Notes: a model not told the origin generated them from the letters alone. Shown: positions 23,174-36,679, numbered from the stretch's first letter. The stretch is 64,000 nucleotides of DNA from Myoxocephalus aenaeus (GCA_038501785.1 JBAMJR010000154.1:3711001-3775000); one strand, 5' to 3'. Program-made: numbers and translations.

Positions 23174-24575
23174 ACTGCAGCTTTTTTGATGAGATTTGCA
23201 AACTTTCTGCTGATCGGTGTCCTATCTGAAGAGGAAGTTTCATGTCTATGGAAAACATTCTTCGGTTCTCAGATTGAGAACGTGATACTGCAGGGAAATG
23301 ACTCGAAAACGTGTGTACATGCAAACAGAGAAAAGCACATATACTGAAGTGAAAGGGAGAATAACCAAAGGGCAATGCTTTAGAGTTAGAAAGCACACAG
23401 GCAACAGTGCACTGTCTTGTGGTTGGGTGGGGTCACTGCTGGAGATGAGCTGGACCTTAAGGTCATGTTTTTCACCACACTATAATGCTTATTCAGCCGT
23501 CTCCGTGTGGTGCGCCTGTAGAAGTATTAGAAGCGACAGCCAGGCCTTGAGGGAATGTTCGTTTCATCCAGCTGCTCTTTCATGTGACTGAGCTCATCTC
23601 AGCAGCTACAATCTCTGAGTCCCTACAGAGTTCTACTGTTTTTTTTATCAAGGTTAAAGAACACAGACACAAAACGCAGCAGAGCATCCAGGTCTTAAGT
23701 GTTTCAGTCGCATCTATAAGCCCAAGGAAAACCTGAGGAGAACGTATGCGGTGCAAGACGGTGTCTTCTGGTCGAGGCCATTGTGAGAGAGCAGATTGAT
23801 TGCTCTATCACAACCAAAAACCTGTAAAATGAATGTGTGTGTGTGTGTGTGAAGTAGTAAAGTAAGTAGTTTATGGTTGGTCATGGGGGTTGGTCATGGG
23901 GTTTTGTATCCATAAAACTGAGCAGAAGTTACCTGAATTAAAATACAGCTGCATTTAAACCTTTAAAACAACAGACTTAAAATAAATCAAATAAGGAACT
24001 AGCTGGGTTCAGTAACAGGACGTGCATTCAAATAGTCAAAAGGACAATATCAGCGGCTTAATCCACTAAATACAAAAGGTATATACTTTGCACTACAAGC
24101 ATTTTCTAAATAGATTAGATTAGATTAGCCTTTATTGTCTCCCTCATTAAAAATGTGTTTTGGGCATTCGAGAGGACACAGGTAACGTAGCAACATCTAC
24201 CTCTTCATCTACAATTCATCTGTATGTGCAGAATAAAATTTAAGTTTACATTCACATCAAACAGGACTTTCGTCCAACTGTTTGTTTCCCGTGGGAAACA
24301 AAAGTAAACATTGGTATTTTGTTTCGTCAGTCGTTAGTGTCGTTAGTCACTTGACTTACATGCATGAGTCACTTACGTAGCGTTAACCACGATCTTTTCC
24401 TCAACCTATAAGTGGTTGTGTTGACTAAACCTAATTCCTGTGAAGACAAAAGGTAATTTAGAAAAGATGCTATGCATGTAACGAGCATATTGACACGCCA
24501 TCACTGAGACGAGCAAATGTGACGCTAGAGGGGTACAAAGAGTGTTTATTCAGAATCACATCCTGCTAAAATATA

Positions 24576-25796
24576 CACTCACCTAAAGGATTATTAGGAA
24601 CACCATACTAATACTGTGTTTGACCCCCTTTCGCCTTCAGAACTGCCTTAATTCTACGTGGCATTGATTCAACAAGGTGCTGAAAGCATTCTTTAGAAAT
24701 GTTGGCCCATATTGATAGGATAGCATCTTGCAGTTGATGGAGATTTGTGGGATGCACATCCAGGGCACGAAGCTCCCGTTCCACCACATCCCAAAGATGC
24801 TCTATTGGGTTGAGATCTGGTGACTGTGGGGGCCATTTTAGTACAGTGAACTCATTGTCATGTTCAAGAAACCAATTTGAAATGATTGGAGCTTTGTGAC
24901 ATGGTGCATTATCCTGCTGGAAGTAGCCATCAGAGGATGGGTACATGGTGGCCATAAAGGGATGGACATGGTTAGAAACAATGCTCAGGTAGGCCGTGGC
25001 ATTTAAACGATGCCCAATTGGCACTAAGGGGCCTAAAGTGTGCCAAGAAAACATCCCCCACACCATTACACCACCACCACCAGCCTGCACAGTGGTAACA
25101 AGGCATGATGGATCCATGTTCTCATTCTGTTTACGCCAAATTCTGACTCTACCATCTGAATGTCTCAACAGAAATCGAGACTCATCAGACCAGGCAACAT
25201 TTTTCCAGTCTTCAACTGTCCAATTTTGGTGAGCTCTTGCAAATTGTAGCCTCTTTTTCCTATTTGTAGTGGAGATGAGTGGTACCCGGTGGGGTCTTCT
25301 GCTGTTGTAGCCCATCCGCCTCAAGGTTGTGCGTGTTGTGGCTTCACAAATGCTTTGCTGCATACCTCGGTTGTAACGAGTGGTTATTTCAGTCAAAGTT
25401 GCTCTTCTATCAGCTTGAATCAGTCGGCCCATTCTCCTCTGACCTCTAGCATCAACAAGGCATTTTCGCTCACAGGACTGCCGCATACTGGATGTTTTTC
25501 CCTTTTCACACCATTCTTTGTAAACCCTAGAAATGGTTGTGCGTGAAAATCCCAGTAACTGAGCAGATTGTGAAATACTCAGACCGGCCCGTCTGGCACC
25601 AACAACCATGCCACGCTCAAAATTGCTTAAATCACCTTTCTTTCCCATTCTGACATTCAGTTTGGAGTTCAGGAGATTGTCTTGACCAGGACCACACCCC
25701 TAAATGCATTGAAGCAACTGCCATGTGATTGGTTGATTAGATAATTGCATTAATGAGAAATTGAACAGGTGTTCCTAATAATCCTTTAGGTGAGTG
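24576..25796 (-). mobile_element. Tc1/mariner DD36E transposon, copy 2, full length
   Basis: 1,221 bp, TA-bounded (24574-24575 and 25797-25798), same terminal repeats and same orientation as copy 1, offset by exactly 12,310 bases. It sits inside arm B of the inverted repeat, so the insertion is younger than that repeat. Confidence 0.95.
24608..25648 (-). CDS. Tc1/mariner transposase (DD36E), 346 aa, intact, copy 2
   Basis: Same layout as the copy at 12298-13338: N-terminal helix-turn-helix DNA-binding region and a DDE core with D155, D246 and E283. It differs by K57Q, G60E, T77I, F100I, A128T, K150N, D226N, R254P and A269V. None touches the catalytic triad; N150 lies five residues before D155 and P254 eight residues after D246. 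The frame is fully open, so this copy may also be functional. Confidence 0.95.
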   Translation of the reverse strand: MGKKGDLSNFERGMVVGARRAGLSISQSAQLLGFSRTTISRVYKEWCEKGKTSSMRQSCERKCLVDARGQRRMGRLIQADRRATLTEITTRYNRGMQQSICEATTRTTLRRMGYNSRRPHRVPLISTTNRKKRLQFARAHQNWTVEDWKNVAWSDESRFLLRHSDGRVRIWRKQNENMDPSCLVTTVQAGGGGVMVWGMFSWHTLGPLVPIGHRLNATAYLSIVSNHVHPFMATMYPSSDGYFQQDNAPCHKAPIISNWFLEHDNEFTVLKWPPQSPDLNPIEHLWDVVERELRALDVHPTNLHQLQDAILSIWANISKECFQHLVESMPRRIKAVLKAKGGQTQY

Positions 25797-25839
25797 TATA
25801 GTATTCACACACACAGTGTTTTTGGTTGTGTTTTTGGTT

Positions 25840-28800
25840 TTGTTTTGGTAATCTTCCATGTTTATAAAAATAATCTATCTGAAAGTATCTCTGTAGTCAC
25901 ACCAGGATGAAGGGAACTGACAATGATACATATCTTAGCAGAAATGAAAGTGATGTTGTAACGCCAGTGCATATATTATGCTCAGAAGTCAGTGAGCTGT
26001 AAAAACATTTCCCTTCACTTTTGTTCTACGACAACTGTTTGTTCCTCAGGAGACTAAAGTTAAAGTAACACTGGGTTAAACAAGGACTCAGTGATCCCAG
26101 CTAAATTGTTCTACACAGTTTAGCTTTTTGCTTAAATGTAACAATGTCACTTAAATACAACTTGAGTGCACCTCAATCTAGCCCTCTTGTTTGTTTAAAT
26201 GACTGCATATGTGAGTGTCTGGCTGTCACTTAGGACACTTTAAGGTTTTGAAATAACCTTCTTCCACCCTGTTTGAGATCTACATTTTATATTTTGCTCT
26301 CTCTCTTTATGGCTGCATCAATCCATCAAAGAGAAATATTCTTGTGGATCGTTTTTTAACATATTTCGACCAAAATAAACCACACATATTTAATATTGCC
26401 TTGGATCTCCACGAGAATCTAAAAATCAGTTTGGTGTTTTGAAGAGTGTTTGGCAGCACAGCATACATTTGTAATGACTGACCAACTGGCGGGCTGCCGC
26501 CAGCCGTTGTTAATATGAAGTGCGGTATTCACGTCAAAATTCTCCCCCGTCTAAGTCTTTGGACGATCATTGACACATCTAAGACTGAGTTTTTCTTCAA
26601 CTCAGAAACTTAACCTTGACAGTGAAGTCCTGATTAATGGAAAGTCAACATCAAACCTTTTATTTCTAAGCAATATATTAATGTTTAAACAGGTTTCTGA
26701 GTAAAAAGAAAAAACAAAATTCTGGAGGAGTTGGAGTCAGGCAGACACACCACAGAAACCACACATGGCAAATCGTGTTGATGGTGTCAGTTCTGGTTGT
26801 CATGGATCTATTATGAGATTATGAAATGTTAATCGTTAAGTGTCTCAGAAATATAACACTTCTTTTGATTCAGTCCAACACAGCTGCCTTGGTCTGCAGC
26901 ATTTTATACACGGTTCCTACTGAGAGACACTTCTCTGGTCAATCAATCTATCTTGGTTCTAGTTTTTCAAATAGAAAATATTGCTACAGTGTTTCCTGTA
27001 ATACCAAAGAGCCTCTGTTCATGTCTTCATCTTAACCACGCAATTATTATGCATTCGCCTCCCTTCTTCCTAACACCTCTATTTAGTCAATGCAATCAAT
27101 CTCCTGTCCAGAACCTCATAAGGAGAAAGCACCTCTCCTTAGTTTCAGTTTAGCTGTTGCTTATAAAATGTAATAAAAACAGCCGAGGGCCGGTTTGCAT
27201 ATTCTTCCTGTGTTTGTGTCTTTGTTGAGTACTTTTATTTAATCACTCTTACTGACATACTCTCTACTTGAGCAATCTTCTATTTTTCCATTGCTATAAT
27301 AATTGTTTTGGCCACTATAAACACACTATTGACATATTATCTATCCCTTTACAACCCTGTATCTTAGATACATTTATTTACAACACATTTGCAACAGCAG
27401 GTATGTTTCGTAGTAGTTGCAATGTTACATACAATACATATAATTAATCTCTCAAAAGCCTAAACAATGTTGTATCAATATATCAGTATACTGAAAACAA
27501 TGTAATGTGTTTTCCGCCAAAATATCTAATCCTACAATCTCTTCTTAGTGACCGCAGTATTATTACACTTTTTCATGGTTATGTTTGAGCACTGGCAGCA
27601 ATTGGATATAAAGATTTGATACAAAAAGTCTGCAGTGTCTTGAGGCACACCAGGTTTATTACACTTAATTTAAACCTCAATCTTTCTCTAAACCTAAGTG
27701 CTTTTGTTGCCTAAATCAATGAGAGTATTAAATATATTTTTGAGCAAACACTTTGATATCAATATTTCAACGATATTTGACTATTGGTGCTTTCACACAA
27801 TATTTATTAAACTGATATTTATAGTTTTTGATGAATATTAATCAGTAATGTAGATATAATGACAAAGTGGGTTAAGGAAAATAATAGAAAAGCTAGAACA
27901 GTTTGGTAAATTCAAAAATCACTTTAATGTAATGTAAAACCCGCAAAAGTCACTAGTATTTTACAATATCCAAACTGGAAGACACATTTTGTCTCATATC
28001 ACAACGTCAATATACTGTATTATCAATATATTGCCCAGCTCTAGTTTGACATTTGATCCAATTAGCAACTCTAACTCTTCTAGTTTAATTATGTTGTTTC
28101 TTCTCTGTAAAGAACTTCGAACTACTGGAAGAAGAAGTCGACTTAGGGGTAAAATATATTCAATTAAAAGGTGAATCTCTAATTAGGCCTAATCTTAGCC
28201 AAACACTACATGTGCCTCCAGAGTAATCCATGCAAACAACTCTCAAATTAATGGCACACAGTCTCCAACACCAATACCTTATCAGTGGAGTAAACAGCAC
28301 CATGCAGTGAAAGTGGCTCAACAGCTGATTTAAATAATGTCTCCTCTATCCTTTACTTCTTCGTACCCTGGAGGCTCTTGTAACCGACCAGCCCCTGCTC
28401 TGCTGCTGCTTTCTTCTGCATCCAAAGCAGTCCAGCCGAGCATGAGATGGTTGTATAAATGTTATCTCATGGACTGGTGACCTTTTAGGGGCATCATGCC
28501 AGGCAAACGCTGCGGCTGAAAGCCCTGAATGGATCTGTGATGACCCATGTGTCCCCCACCCCAACCGGTTGTCACACTTGGATGAGTGCGCAGAAAGACC
28601 TTCTCATTCCAGGCACCTAATGGCCGCCTCTGGACAGCCTGAAGCAGGAGGTCAAAGAGATGCTGCAGAAATAAAGTCAGAGCAAGCTGTAGCTTTACTG
28701 TAGCTGGGATTTTTAGGAATAGATTTCCAAATGTCAGTTTTCCACACTGCACAGTGTGTGTCACTGCAAAGCCAGGAATCAATCCTGAGAGAGAAAATGA

Positions 28801-30490
28801 GAAATCCACAGGGTTGCAGCAAACTGCTTCAGGGTTAGAAAAAACATGCAATGTGACACATAGGTGACATGATTTTAGTAAGGAATGTCAGTATGTTGTG
28901 GTAGAGTTGTATTGTAAGACATAAATAGTGAATTTAATTACCAGATGTTGAGCATTTATAGTGTTAGTGGTAACCTGTGGAGCTGGTAGCAAGAGTAAAT
29001 AAATCAAATAGGCGAAATATAACTGTATTCAGGAGAGAAATAAACATGGGTGGTAAAATACAAAAAGGTCTTACTATACAATATTTAAGCCATACATGTA
29101 AATGATCTATGTTATGTATTTTACTGAGTTTTTATCCCAAATGTTTCCAAAAATGTTCAAATCAGTCATTTTATTCAAGGCAAAGATTCGTAAAAAATTG
29201 CGTAATTTGGTTATCTGTGGTGTAATATCTCCATTAGTTATCATCCTTCAGTTGCTCTAACTTCTAGGAAAACCCAGGAAACACCAGATGATACGTCAGA
29301 GAGTGAGGACAGAAGTCAGCGAGACAATAGAGTGTCTCGCTGACAAAGGTTAACGTTACGTTAGCAAACAATACGTATAGCTTAACACTTTAATAAATTA
29401 CCTTGTCAGTGAACATGATTGATCCAAATCGATAATGAATTGATCCAAATCAATAGTATGACAGAGTAGCTAAGGCGGATATGTTATTTTTCGAAACCAC
29501 AGGGATTCAGTGTTGTCCAAAAGCTACTAAAAACACATAATTTAGCCAAACTGTTTGCGATGAGCCCTCAAAGGGCTGCAGGTGGTCTAGTAAAGTAATA
29601 ATGTCAAGATTATTCAAAACATTTGCCATCTTAATATGATATTTAGTGTTTCAGGATTGGTACAGCTTTTTCAGTGCTATTCTGCGATATAATGCATCAA
29701 AGTATCCCAAATCACTGAGGTATTTAGACAGATTTCTGTTACTTTACGTTAGTCTTGATTCTTTTTTAGGAAATGTGTGTTCTGGAAGAGCAATACAGTT
29801 GTTAACACTGTCAGAGGCGTAATAACCATCACTGCAGACATGTTAACGAGGACACCATGCTCCTCCCAGCGACACGTTATTCTGGCTGCTACCCCAACTC
29901 AGCTTTCTCCTGTTCTGTTTGTTGCTGCCATACCACTATATGGCTTTTGTGCATTTCATGTGACATGAGTCTGTTGGGTATTGTTCTGTATAGCCATGGG
30001 AGACTTATTGAGCTCTCAGCTCAGTCCTCTACTGCTGCTGGATTTGATTTTGGATCAAGTACCAATTTCCTTATAGCAAAATAGATGTACATTTTTGAAA
30101 GAAAGGTACATCCTTTCAGCCACATGAGCAGCGTTGCTTTTGAGATGGCAGTGTAAGGCGGTTGGCCCGGCATGGCTGCAGACGCTCTACTAATCAGAGT
30201 ACATTGTCATAGTAAAAAAACAGAATATGCAGCGCTGAAAAGGGAACTTTTACCACTTGATTCAACACAAAAAACACTACTCTGTGAGGTCAGAAGGCAT
30301 GCTGTTGGTGTCAGCTGTCGACAGTCATATGAGCATCATGCATGTTTCATTCATTTAAAATGAATGTGTTAAAGGCAAGCAGACACTGAGACACAATCTG
30401 TTGTACATACTCTGCTATTGACAGTGGCTGCGGGAGAGACAATTAGCTGGGCTTAAAGGCGTCTCGTGAGGCTTTGTGTCATGTGGTCCG
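25840..30490. other. Long AT-rich intergenic stretch, no gene seen
   Basis: No splice-framed exons, RNA genes or terminal repeats recognised. Overlapping minus-strand frames at 28346-28851 (72 and 129 codons) have no motif. The segment around 28350-28830 is more GC-rich and unique-looking. Confidence 0.4.
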
Positions 30491-30499
30491 AGTGTAAGT

Positions 30500-30800
30500 T
30501 TTGCTCATGACAACAGAACAAGGATGCCATTATTATTCCGGGGTGACATTATGTTACAAAACGAAAGTTAACAAAACCATTCAGTTAGGTTTAGGAAAAC
30601 CGTCCCCAACGTTAGCTTTCAGGCAACAAATCAATAACGACACATTAGGACATGCGTTGTCAAACATCAGTCTCATGGTTGAACGTCCTGTGTGTATTGG
30701 ACCCATCCACCTCCCCTCCTGCACACTATACGTGGTCTTTGTCAATATTCCATACTCGTTCACCATCTCTGACCGTCATGCATTTAATTCGTGGCTCTAC
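30500..30800. repeat. Possible decayed fish repeat
   Basis: Phrases such as TTAGGTTTAGGAAAACCGTC and CAACAAATCAATAACGACAC resemble the inverted-repeat arms at 20.2/24.3 kb in style but are not clearly homologous. Low confidence. Confidence 0.25.
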
Positions 30801-30879
30801 CACAAAAAAAAAGGACCCAACAAATCTTAACTCACTCCCTTCCTTCTCTTGGTCCCCACAGCTAAATATATAACTACCA

Positions 30880-32420
30880 TCTAAATGTGCCCTATTACTG
30901 TCTTCCAATCTCCAGTTCTGCTGTGCTAAATCAGTCCTTCTGTCTCTTTGAGTTGCAGGAAGTCTTTCTCATTACCATTTCAGAACCTCTAGTTTGGCTT
31001 CCATGTTCCCTCATTATATGTGATGGGGAGTCTGGCCAGTTTGGGAAAGGGGAGGCAGACATTCAAAGCCTCTACTGAGCTCAATTGAAATTGCACAGCG
31101 CTGTACAAAATCACATACTCATAAAGCAACAATAGTGGCCTTGGTGGTCAATGTGGTGACACACACAATGTTTATAGATGTGTATGTGTACGTGTGTGTC
31201 TCTCTCTCTCTCTGTGTTTTGTGTGTGTATTTCATGTTGCATACATGTAGTGGATACAAAACTCTCACTGCAGAAATAATCACAACTGTGCTGTCTAGCA
31301 ACAGTCAGCCACACTGAGAATGAATGCTGCATACTAACAACACTGAATAACAATCATAGTGCACACGTCTGATGCTTTACCTTTTGTGCTTTTCATACTT
31401 CAGTATAAAAAAATGAGCTCTTGCTGTGAAATTATACAGAAGTCCAAGGCAATTTCATTCAGTCCTCCACTTAATCTTACTAGCATTTCCCTATATTTGT
31501 TTTGTCATGCAAATCCTCATTGCCCTGACACTTCTTGATGGATTAGACAGGTTCTTTGTCAGCGAGGTTCTTTGTCAGCACATAGCCACATTATTCTAAG
31601 TAAGCTACCTGTATCACAAGAAGCCTAGGAAAGGATATGCATTATGGAGAATAATGCTTTACCTTGTGTGCTAAATAGAAATACCTAGTGAGTGAAAAGG
31701 TTGTTTTTTCCATCTTAAATGTTTAATTTTAATTTTGAAAATATGTGTGTATTGGTGATGATCACGTTGCATAAAAACTAGTTTATTCTATTGTGTGTGG
31801 GTGTGGGAGTCCTGCTCTTCTTGTGAATCACTAACCATGGCATATGGTGTCTGTGACCTGTAGGTGTTGAGTCACAGGTGTGCAGAGAGTGAAACAGGAG
31901 GGGAATCACACTGTCAAACATTCATTTGCTACGACGCTGTCCAATTAAAGTTGCTTCCGCTGCAGTCTTTTTTGATGAGGCGGTTATTGTTGTGTACAGA
32001 AGCGAATTGTTATTGTTATTACCTGAGTGGAAACGAGTGATAATAACAACATGGTTGTCATGCACTGTGCAGCTAGAGAGGGACGATGTCGGGAAAAGAA
32101 GTGAAAAATCTCATCCTACTCACACAGTAATCCTTTAAAGAGGGCTCTGCTGTCTTTCACACTCTGGTACATCCCTTTTGAAAATAGCTGGGGAAAAAGG
32201 CTGGAACAGGGTTATTTAAAGGGGATTTAGGAAGATAGAGAGGTTCAGAGTTATTTCACATCCAGCATGAAAAAAAACTTTAAATGGTCTATTTTAGAGG
32301 AAATTATTTTTGTCAGGAAATCAGACATTGCTCAGAGCAACTGCTGGCAGACTTTGAAATGTAGTTTCTCTATGTTGATAGTGAAGATGAGTAAACCTCT
32401 CTACTGTGTTGCACTAATAC
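30880..32420. other. Intergenic, no gene seen
   Basis: Contains a short TG/TC-rich patch at 31160-31240. No coding signal recognised. Confidence 0.35.
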
Positions 32421-32429
32421 TAAGAGTTT

Positions 32430-32700
32430 TGGCATTAACTACAGATGAGTTGGAGAAAATATTCAGATTGTTTACTCAAGCAAAATACATACAGCATCCA
32501 ATATACGAGTACTCCATTGGAAATAAAAGTACTGCATTGAAATGCCACTTAAGTTGTGGTGTCATTAGCTAAATGTACTTAAAGTATCACAAGTAAGATT
32601 ACTCATAATGCAGAAAAATATACCCTGTGAGTGTTACAATATGTCCCTTTGAAATTAATTGGATTAGATGAATAAAGTTATATGAAATGGAACATAAATG
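32430..32700. repeat. Decayed transposon tail with 'AAGTACTT'-type motifs
   Basis: Contains GAGTACTCC, AAAAGTACTGCATTG and ATGTACTTAAAGTATCAC, resembling the AGTAAAAGTA-rich ends of fish hAT elements. No bordering target duplication found. Confidence 0.35.
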
Positions 32701-32709
32701 GAAATACCT

Positions 32710-35700
32710 GAAAAACATGCACTTAAGTAAATAGCTGTGCATCTTACTCAGTGTTGACGTCACACAATACATGCATATTCATATGCATACTGCAAGAGGA
32801 GGCTCAGCAACATAACAGACTTCCATGTTTGAATATGCATGCTTTGTGTTTGTTTATTTTCTGTGTGTTGTCTCATAAGATGAAGCCAAATTTGGTACAC
32901 AAGCCAAATTTCACACATCTTTTGTGTCTGTAGGTACTGTACTGTGGGTGACTGTAAAAAATATATATGATGTGGGTGTTTGTACCTAAAAGTAGTCGAG
33001 CTGAGTTCGGGGTGTGAATGCAAATGTGTAATCTCTACAGTAGCTTGACAGTGAGAACATCACAGTACGTGATACAGACATGCTACATCCTTAGCATCCC
33101 GTTTGGATGACAGCAGAGGGTGGAAGCTCCCACAGCGGGCCGGCCATCATACACAGACCTGTCTATCAAATACTTGGTTGCCATGGAAACAACCTAGTTC
33201 CAAGCTAGCGAATGGCGGGTGCAGCGATATAATGGAAGACCAGACAGAGCCGGGGCCGCCTGGGGATGTGTTGCTTTTCAAGCGACCACCCTCATCCTTG
33301 TCTTTTCGACAAAATGAGACTGGGGGAAAGAGAGAGTGACACAGTATCTGACTCCTGTACCAAAAATATGCACAGCTAGAAAACAGGCAGATGTCTGCCG
33401 AAAATCACAAACACACAGCACCTTTATAAGTGGTTGCTTTTTATTGACATTAATACGTAGACCGAAGCCACATGACACCTCTTTGCCCGTTTCTCTGGAA
33501 ACAATACGTAGGTTTAGAGAGGTTAATACGAGAGTTTCCAAGAGCTCAAGAAGGCTTATTTTATCAACAACACATAATCATTAAAGGTATTACATCCAGC
33601 TTACATCAGTCAGATAACAGGCAGAGATTATCAGCAGAGCCAGAAAAGAAAAGATGGAGATGGAGAACAGGAGGAAAAGAAAGACAGAGTCAAAGAAGGA
33701 AAGATGGAGCCATCTCGCTAAGCTGCAATTAAAAATGTAACACTAAAAGGAAGCAGACAGATTTTGTAAGCTTGTGAAGGGATGACACAGAGTTTCTAAG
33801 GGATTGACATCAAACTGTCATCTTTTCAGTATAGTGACGATTGTGACCTCACACCGTCACACATGTAGAAAGCATAATTGCTGTATCGAAAAGTGGGAAG
33901 CCTGAAGGAAATACTGTGACAAGAAAATAAATAGAAAAACAAGCCTGAAGCCCGGGAGACAGAGAGAGAGAGACAGAGAGAGAGTAAAAGTGACAAAAGG
34001 TGAGCTGACGCAGTCTGCCATTGCCATATGGTGAGGCTGTGGGAACGCGGCTGCCATCTCCCATGAAGTGACAGGTACAGTGTGAAGAAATCTCAGGGAA
34101 ACCTTATGGGATTCAACACTGCTGTGAAAGAAGCGGCACAAATGAATATAGCTGCAAGTGACAGCCTCTCTGTGGATCAACTTTAATAAGAATCTACATA
34201 TAACTGTGTTGAACTTTACAGTTTGAAATGTTTTCATCACAACGGCCCCTTAAATCTGTTTTGAAATAGTTATCTAAAATAGTGAGAATTGTGTACGGGA
34301 ATATTTTGTGAGGATTTCTGCACACAATATGATGAAACAATAGAAAAAATGCTGTTGGTTGAACAAAACAAGGACCCCAGGAAGTCGGTCGACGAGGTCC
34401 ATTTAGTGGTTGGCCTGGAGCTATTCATCATATATGATCTTCCTCAGTAGATGGAGCCGATGCAGATGTCGGCATCACAGCTAACGGGAGCTGGACGGAT
34501 ACAGCCCTCTTATTGAGTCTCATGTTTGTTTATCTTCACCTACTGTCTATTGTGTTTTAATACAGACATGCTTACGATTTAAAGCTCTCATTAAAATTGC
34601 CGTTTTACGTAGTTTTACGTAGCGCTAAAAGTTGCCGACCCACAATTCCGTGCGGCGGCAACTCTTAAAAAACGATCATGACCGACAAATGCAGATCATG
34701 TAAATAACCGTTGCTATAACTTGGAAATACTTTCAATAATCTGTTAAACCTGCTGGCAAACTACGAACGTTACGTTGCTGAAAACTGCTGTAAAGTGATC
34801 AAACTGCTGTAAAGTGATCAAACTGCTGTATTTGATTTGTTTCTCTCTGGTGTTGTACTGCAGCTTCAGCCCTCACTCTTTTATTTTACTTTAGTTACAG
34901 AAGCGTTGATGAAAGTATTAAACTCGACGAGCTCTTGAGTCTGAGTCATGTTTCTGATTATCATCTTTATAATCAACTATTTTGTCATATTACAATAAGA
35001 CACTATCAAGTCAACACAAGTTTCATAAACAGTTGTCTGCATATTTTTATGATCAGATTATAATCTGCATATAAACCATAACAACAAAAAGGGATATGAG
35101 ACACACATTTTTGACACACATCGTTAGTGGGATAACATATTTAATTCAGCATGTTTTAAACTGAACAGTTTAGTAGCTTTGTGCTCTCTGTGAAAAATAC
35201 CTTGGTTTCACTTTCATATTCCTTCCTTCCTTTCTATTTCAACCTCGTTAATAAAGTAAAACCATGAACCAGGTTGTTTATGTCGTCTGCATGACGCAAC
35301 AATGTAAGAAGACGGACAAAGTATTTAAGATGCGCTTTATTGTGGTCCGAGATGGACTACAACATTGTAGTTTCACCGCTGCAGACCGACGTCACCAACA
35401 GCCGCCTGCTCCTTTGTTGCATGTCATCACCACTTTCTTCCATGCCCTTCCTGTCGGTCTCTCTATTAAATACAGCAGAAGTGCCAAAGAAAAATGCTGT
35501 TTTATGATCATGAAGTCTGACATATTCAACACAAATACGGTTTATGACAAATCTGACTTATTCAACACAAATACGGTTCATGACAATGTCTGTATTGTGT
35601 GTTTTGCTGCTGTAACTTAAAAAGAGTGATCACAGAGCATGTAAAAGACTAAAAAAATATATATTTTTAACTTAACTTTCACAAAGCCCCTAGACCAGGC

Positions 35701-36630
35701 TTACCATTCTTGTTTTCCAACAGCTACATTTCCCCAAAAATCTGATGGCAGTGTTTTCTGCTGTGTCCATTCTGGAGACTGTATTCTAAAACCCCTGGTT
35801 TCTTCTGAAGTTTGTGTTTTTCAGATGTAATGGTTTCGTGTGGATTCACTCTTTTTGAAGGCCGAGCTAAGATTTGCAAACCATTTTGCATCTTAAGCAA
35901 AACCCTCAATGGATGCTATACTTCAAAGCAGAATTATTTTTCTGGCTTTACACACAACCAATATTCATTCTGATCCAACAGTCTTTCCATCGGCCACACT
36001 GACAGAATGTGTTTTATTACATGATAGCGTTGGTTACTGTCAGGAGATGGGTCTAAACATGGGATAATAGCTCTTATAAGGGAGCCCAATAGAGGTTTTT
36101 GTTACATGTGGAGAAGAAGCAGAGGTGTTCTGTAATGATGACGCTATTTTCCTATATTTTCTCCTCTTGGGTCGTTGCGTTCACCCACCAATGTTGAGCA
36201 CCGGAAGAAATGTGGAAAAGAGCAGGTGTAGCACATCACATCCATCATACAATGGTCTTCCTAATGCACATGTAATATTTAGGTGGAACAAAGAAATGTG
36301 GGAACAAAGACAGTGAAAGGGAGATAAGAAGGCAGACAGCCACCAGTCTATCTTACCTTTGGACTGAATTATTCTAAGAAAGCTTTTTGTGTTGGTCTAT
36401 TTCTGTCTATTTGATAAGTCGCAAAGTCTCAGTATATTTTATCCAAGAATCATGGAGTGGTGCATCATTCCAGTAAGTCCTTTGGGTTCTAGTACCTCTC
36501 AAAACATAATGTATGAAAGGAGCATTGTGGACAAATATAAATATATAATATCTTCAATTAATTCTGTCCCTGGCTGAAACCCAGGTGGCAGCATGAATCT
36601 CTGAATGTAAGGCTGACATCTCTCAGTGGA
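32710..36630. other. Intergenic, no gene seen; two short tandem repeats
   Basis: A 19-bp unit AAACTGCTGTAAAGTGATC is repeated 2.6 times at 34782-34829, and a 36-bp unit containing TTCAACACAAATACGG twice at 35516-35586. The 118-codon frame at 35264-35620 spans the second repeat and has no family motif. Confidence 0.45.
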
Positions 36631-36638
36631 TGTCTGCA

Positions 36639-36670
36639 CTCTTCCCCTCAACTAATTGTGGCCATTAGAA
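36639..36670. repeat. Perfect 32-bp inverted repeat, left copy
   Basis: Begins CTCTTCCCCTCAACTAATTG and ends GGCCATTAGAA; the exact reverse complement is at 37815-37846, 1.1 kb away. Contains TAATTG and CATTAG, homeodomain-type core sites. Confidence 0.9.
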
Positions 36671-36679
36671 TTTTAAGGG

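Larger units (their letters stand above)
24040..25836 (-). repeat. Dispersed repeat, arm B, split by a Tc1 insertion
   Basis: Reverse-complement copy of arm A (19939-20679). Homology runs from AAGGACAATATCAG at 24040 through GTTTCCCGTGGGAAACAAAA to about 24545, resumes at CTGCTAAAATA immediately left of the transposon, and continues right of it with GTATTCACACACACAG to about 25836. Relative to arm A roughly 190 bases before the insertion point are missing or replaced. Confidence 0.8.

Noticed and set aside
28462..28851. 129-codon minus-strand frame overlapping a 72-codon frame
   Set aside because: No recognisable domain, and two overlapping frames with equal lack of evidence.
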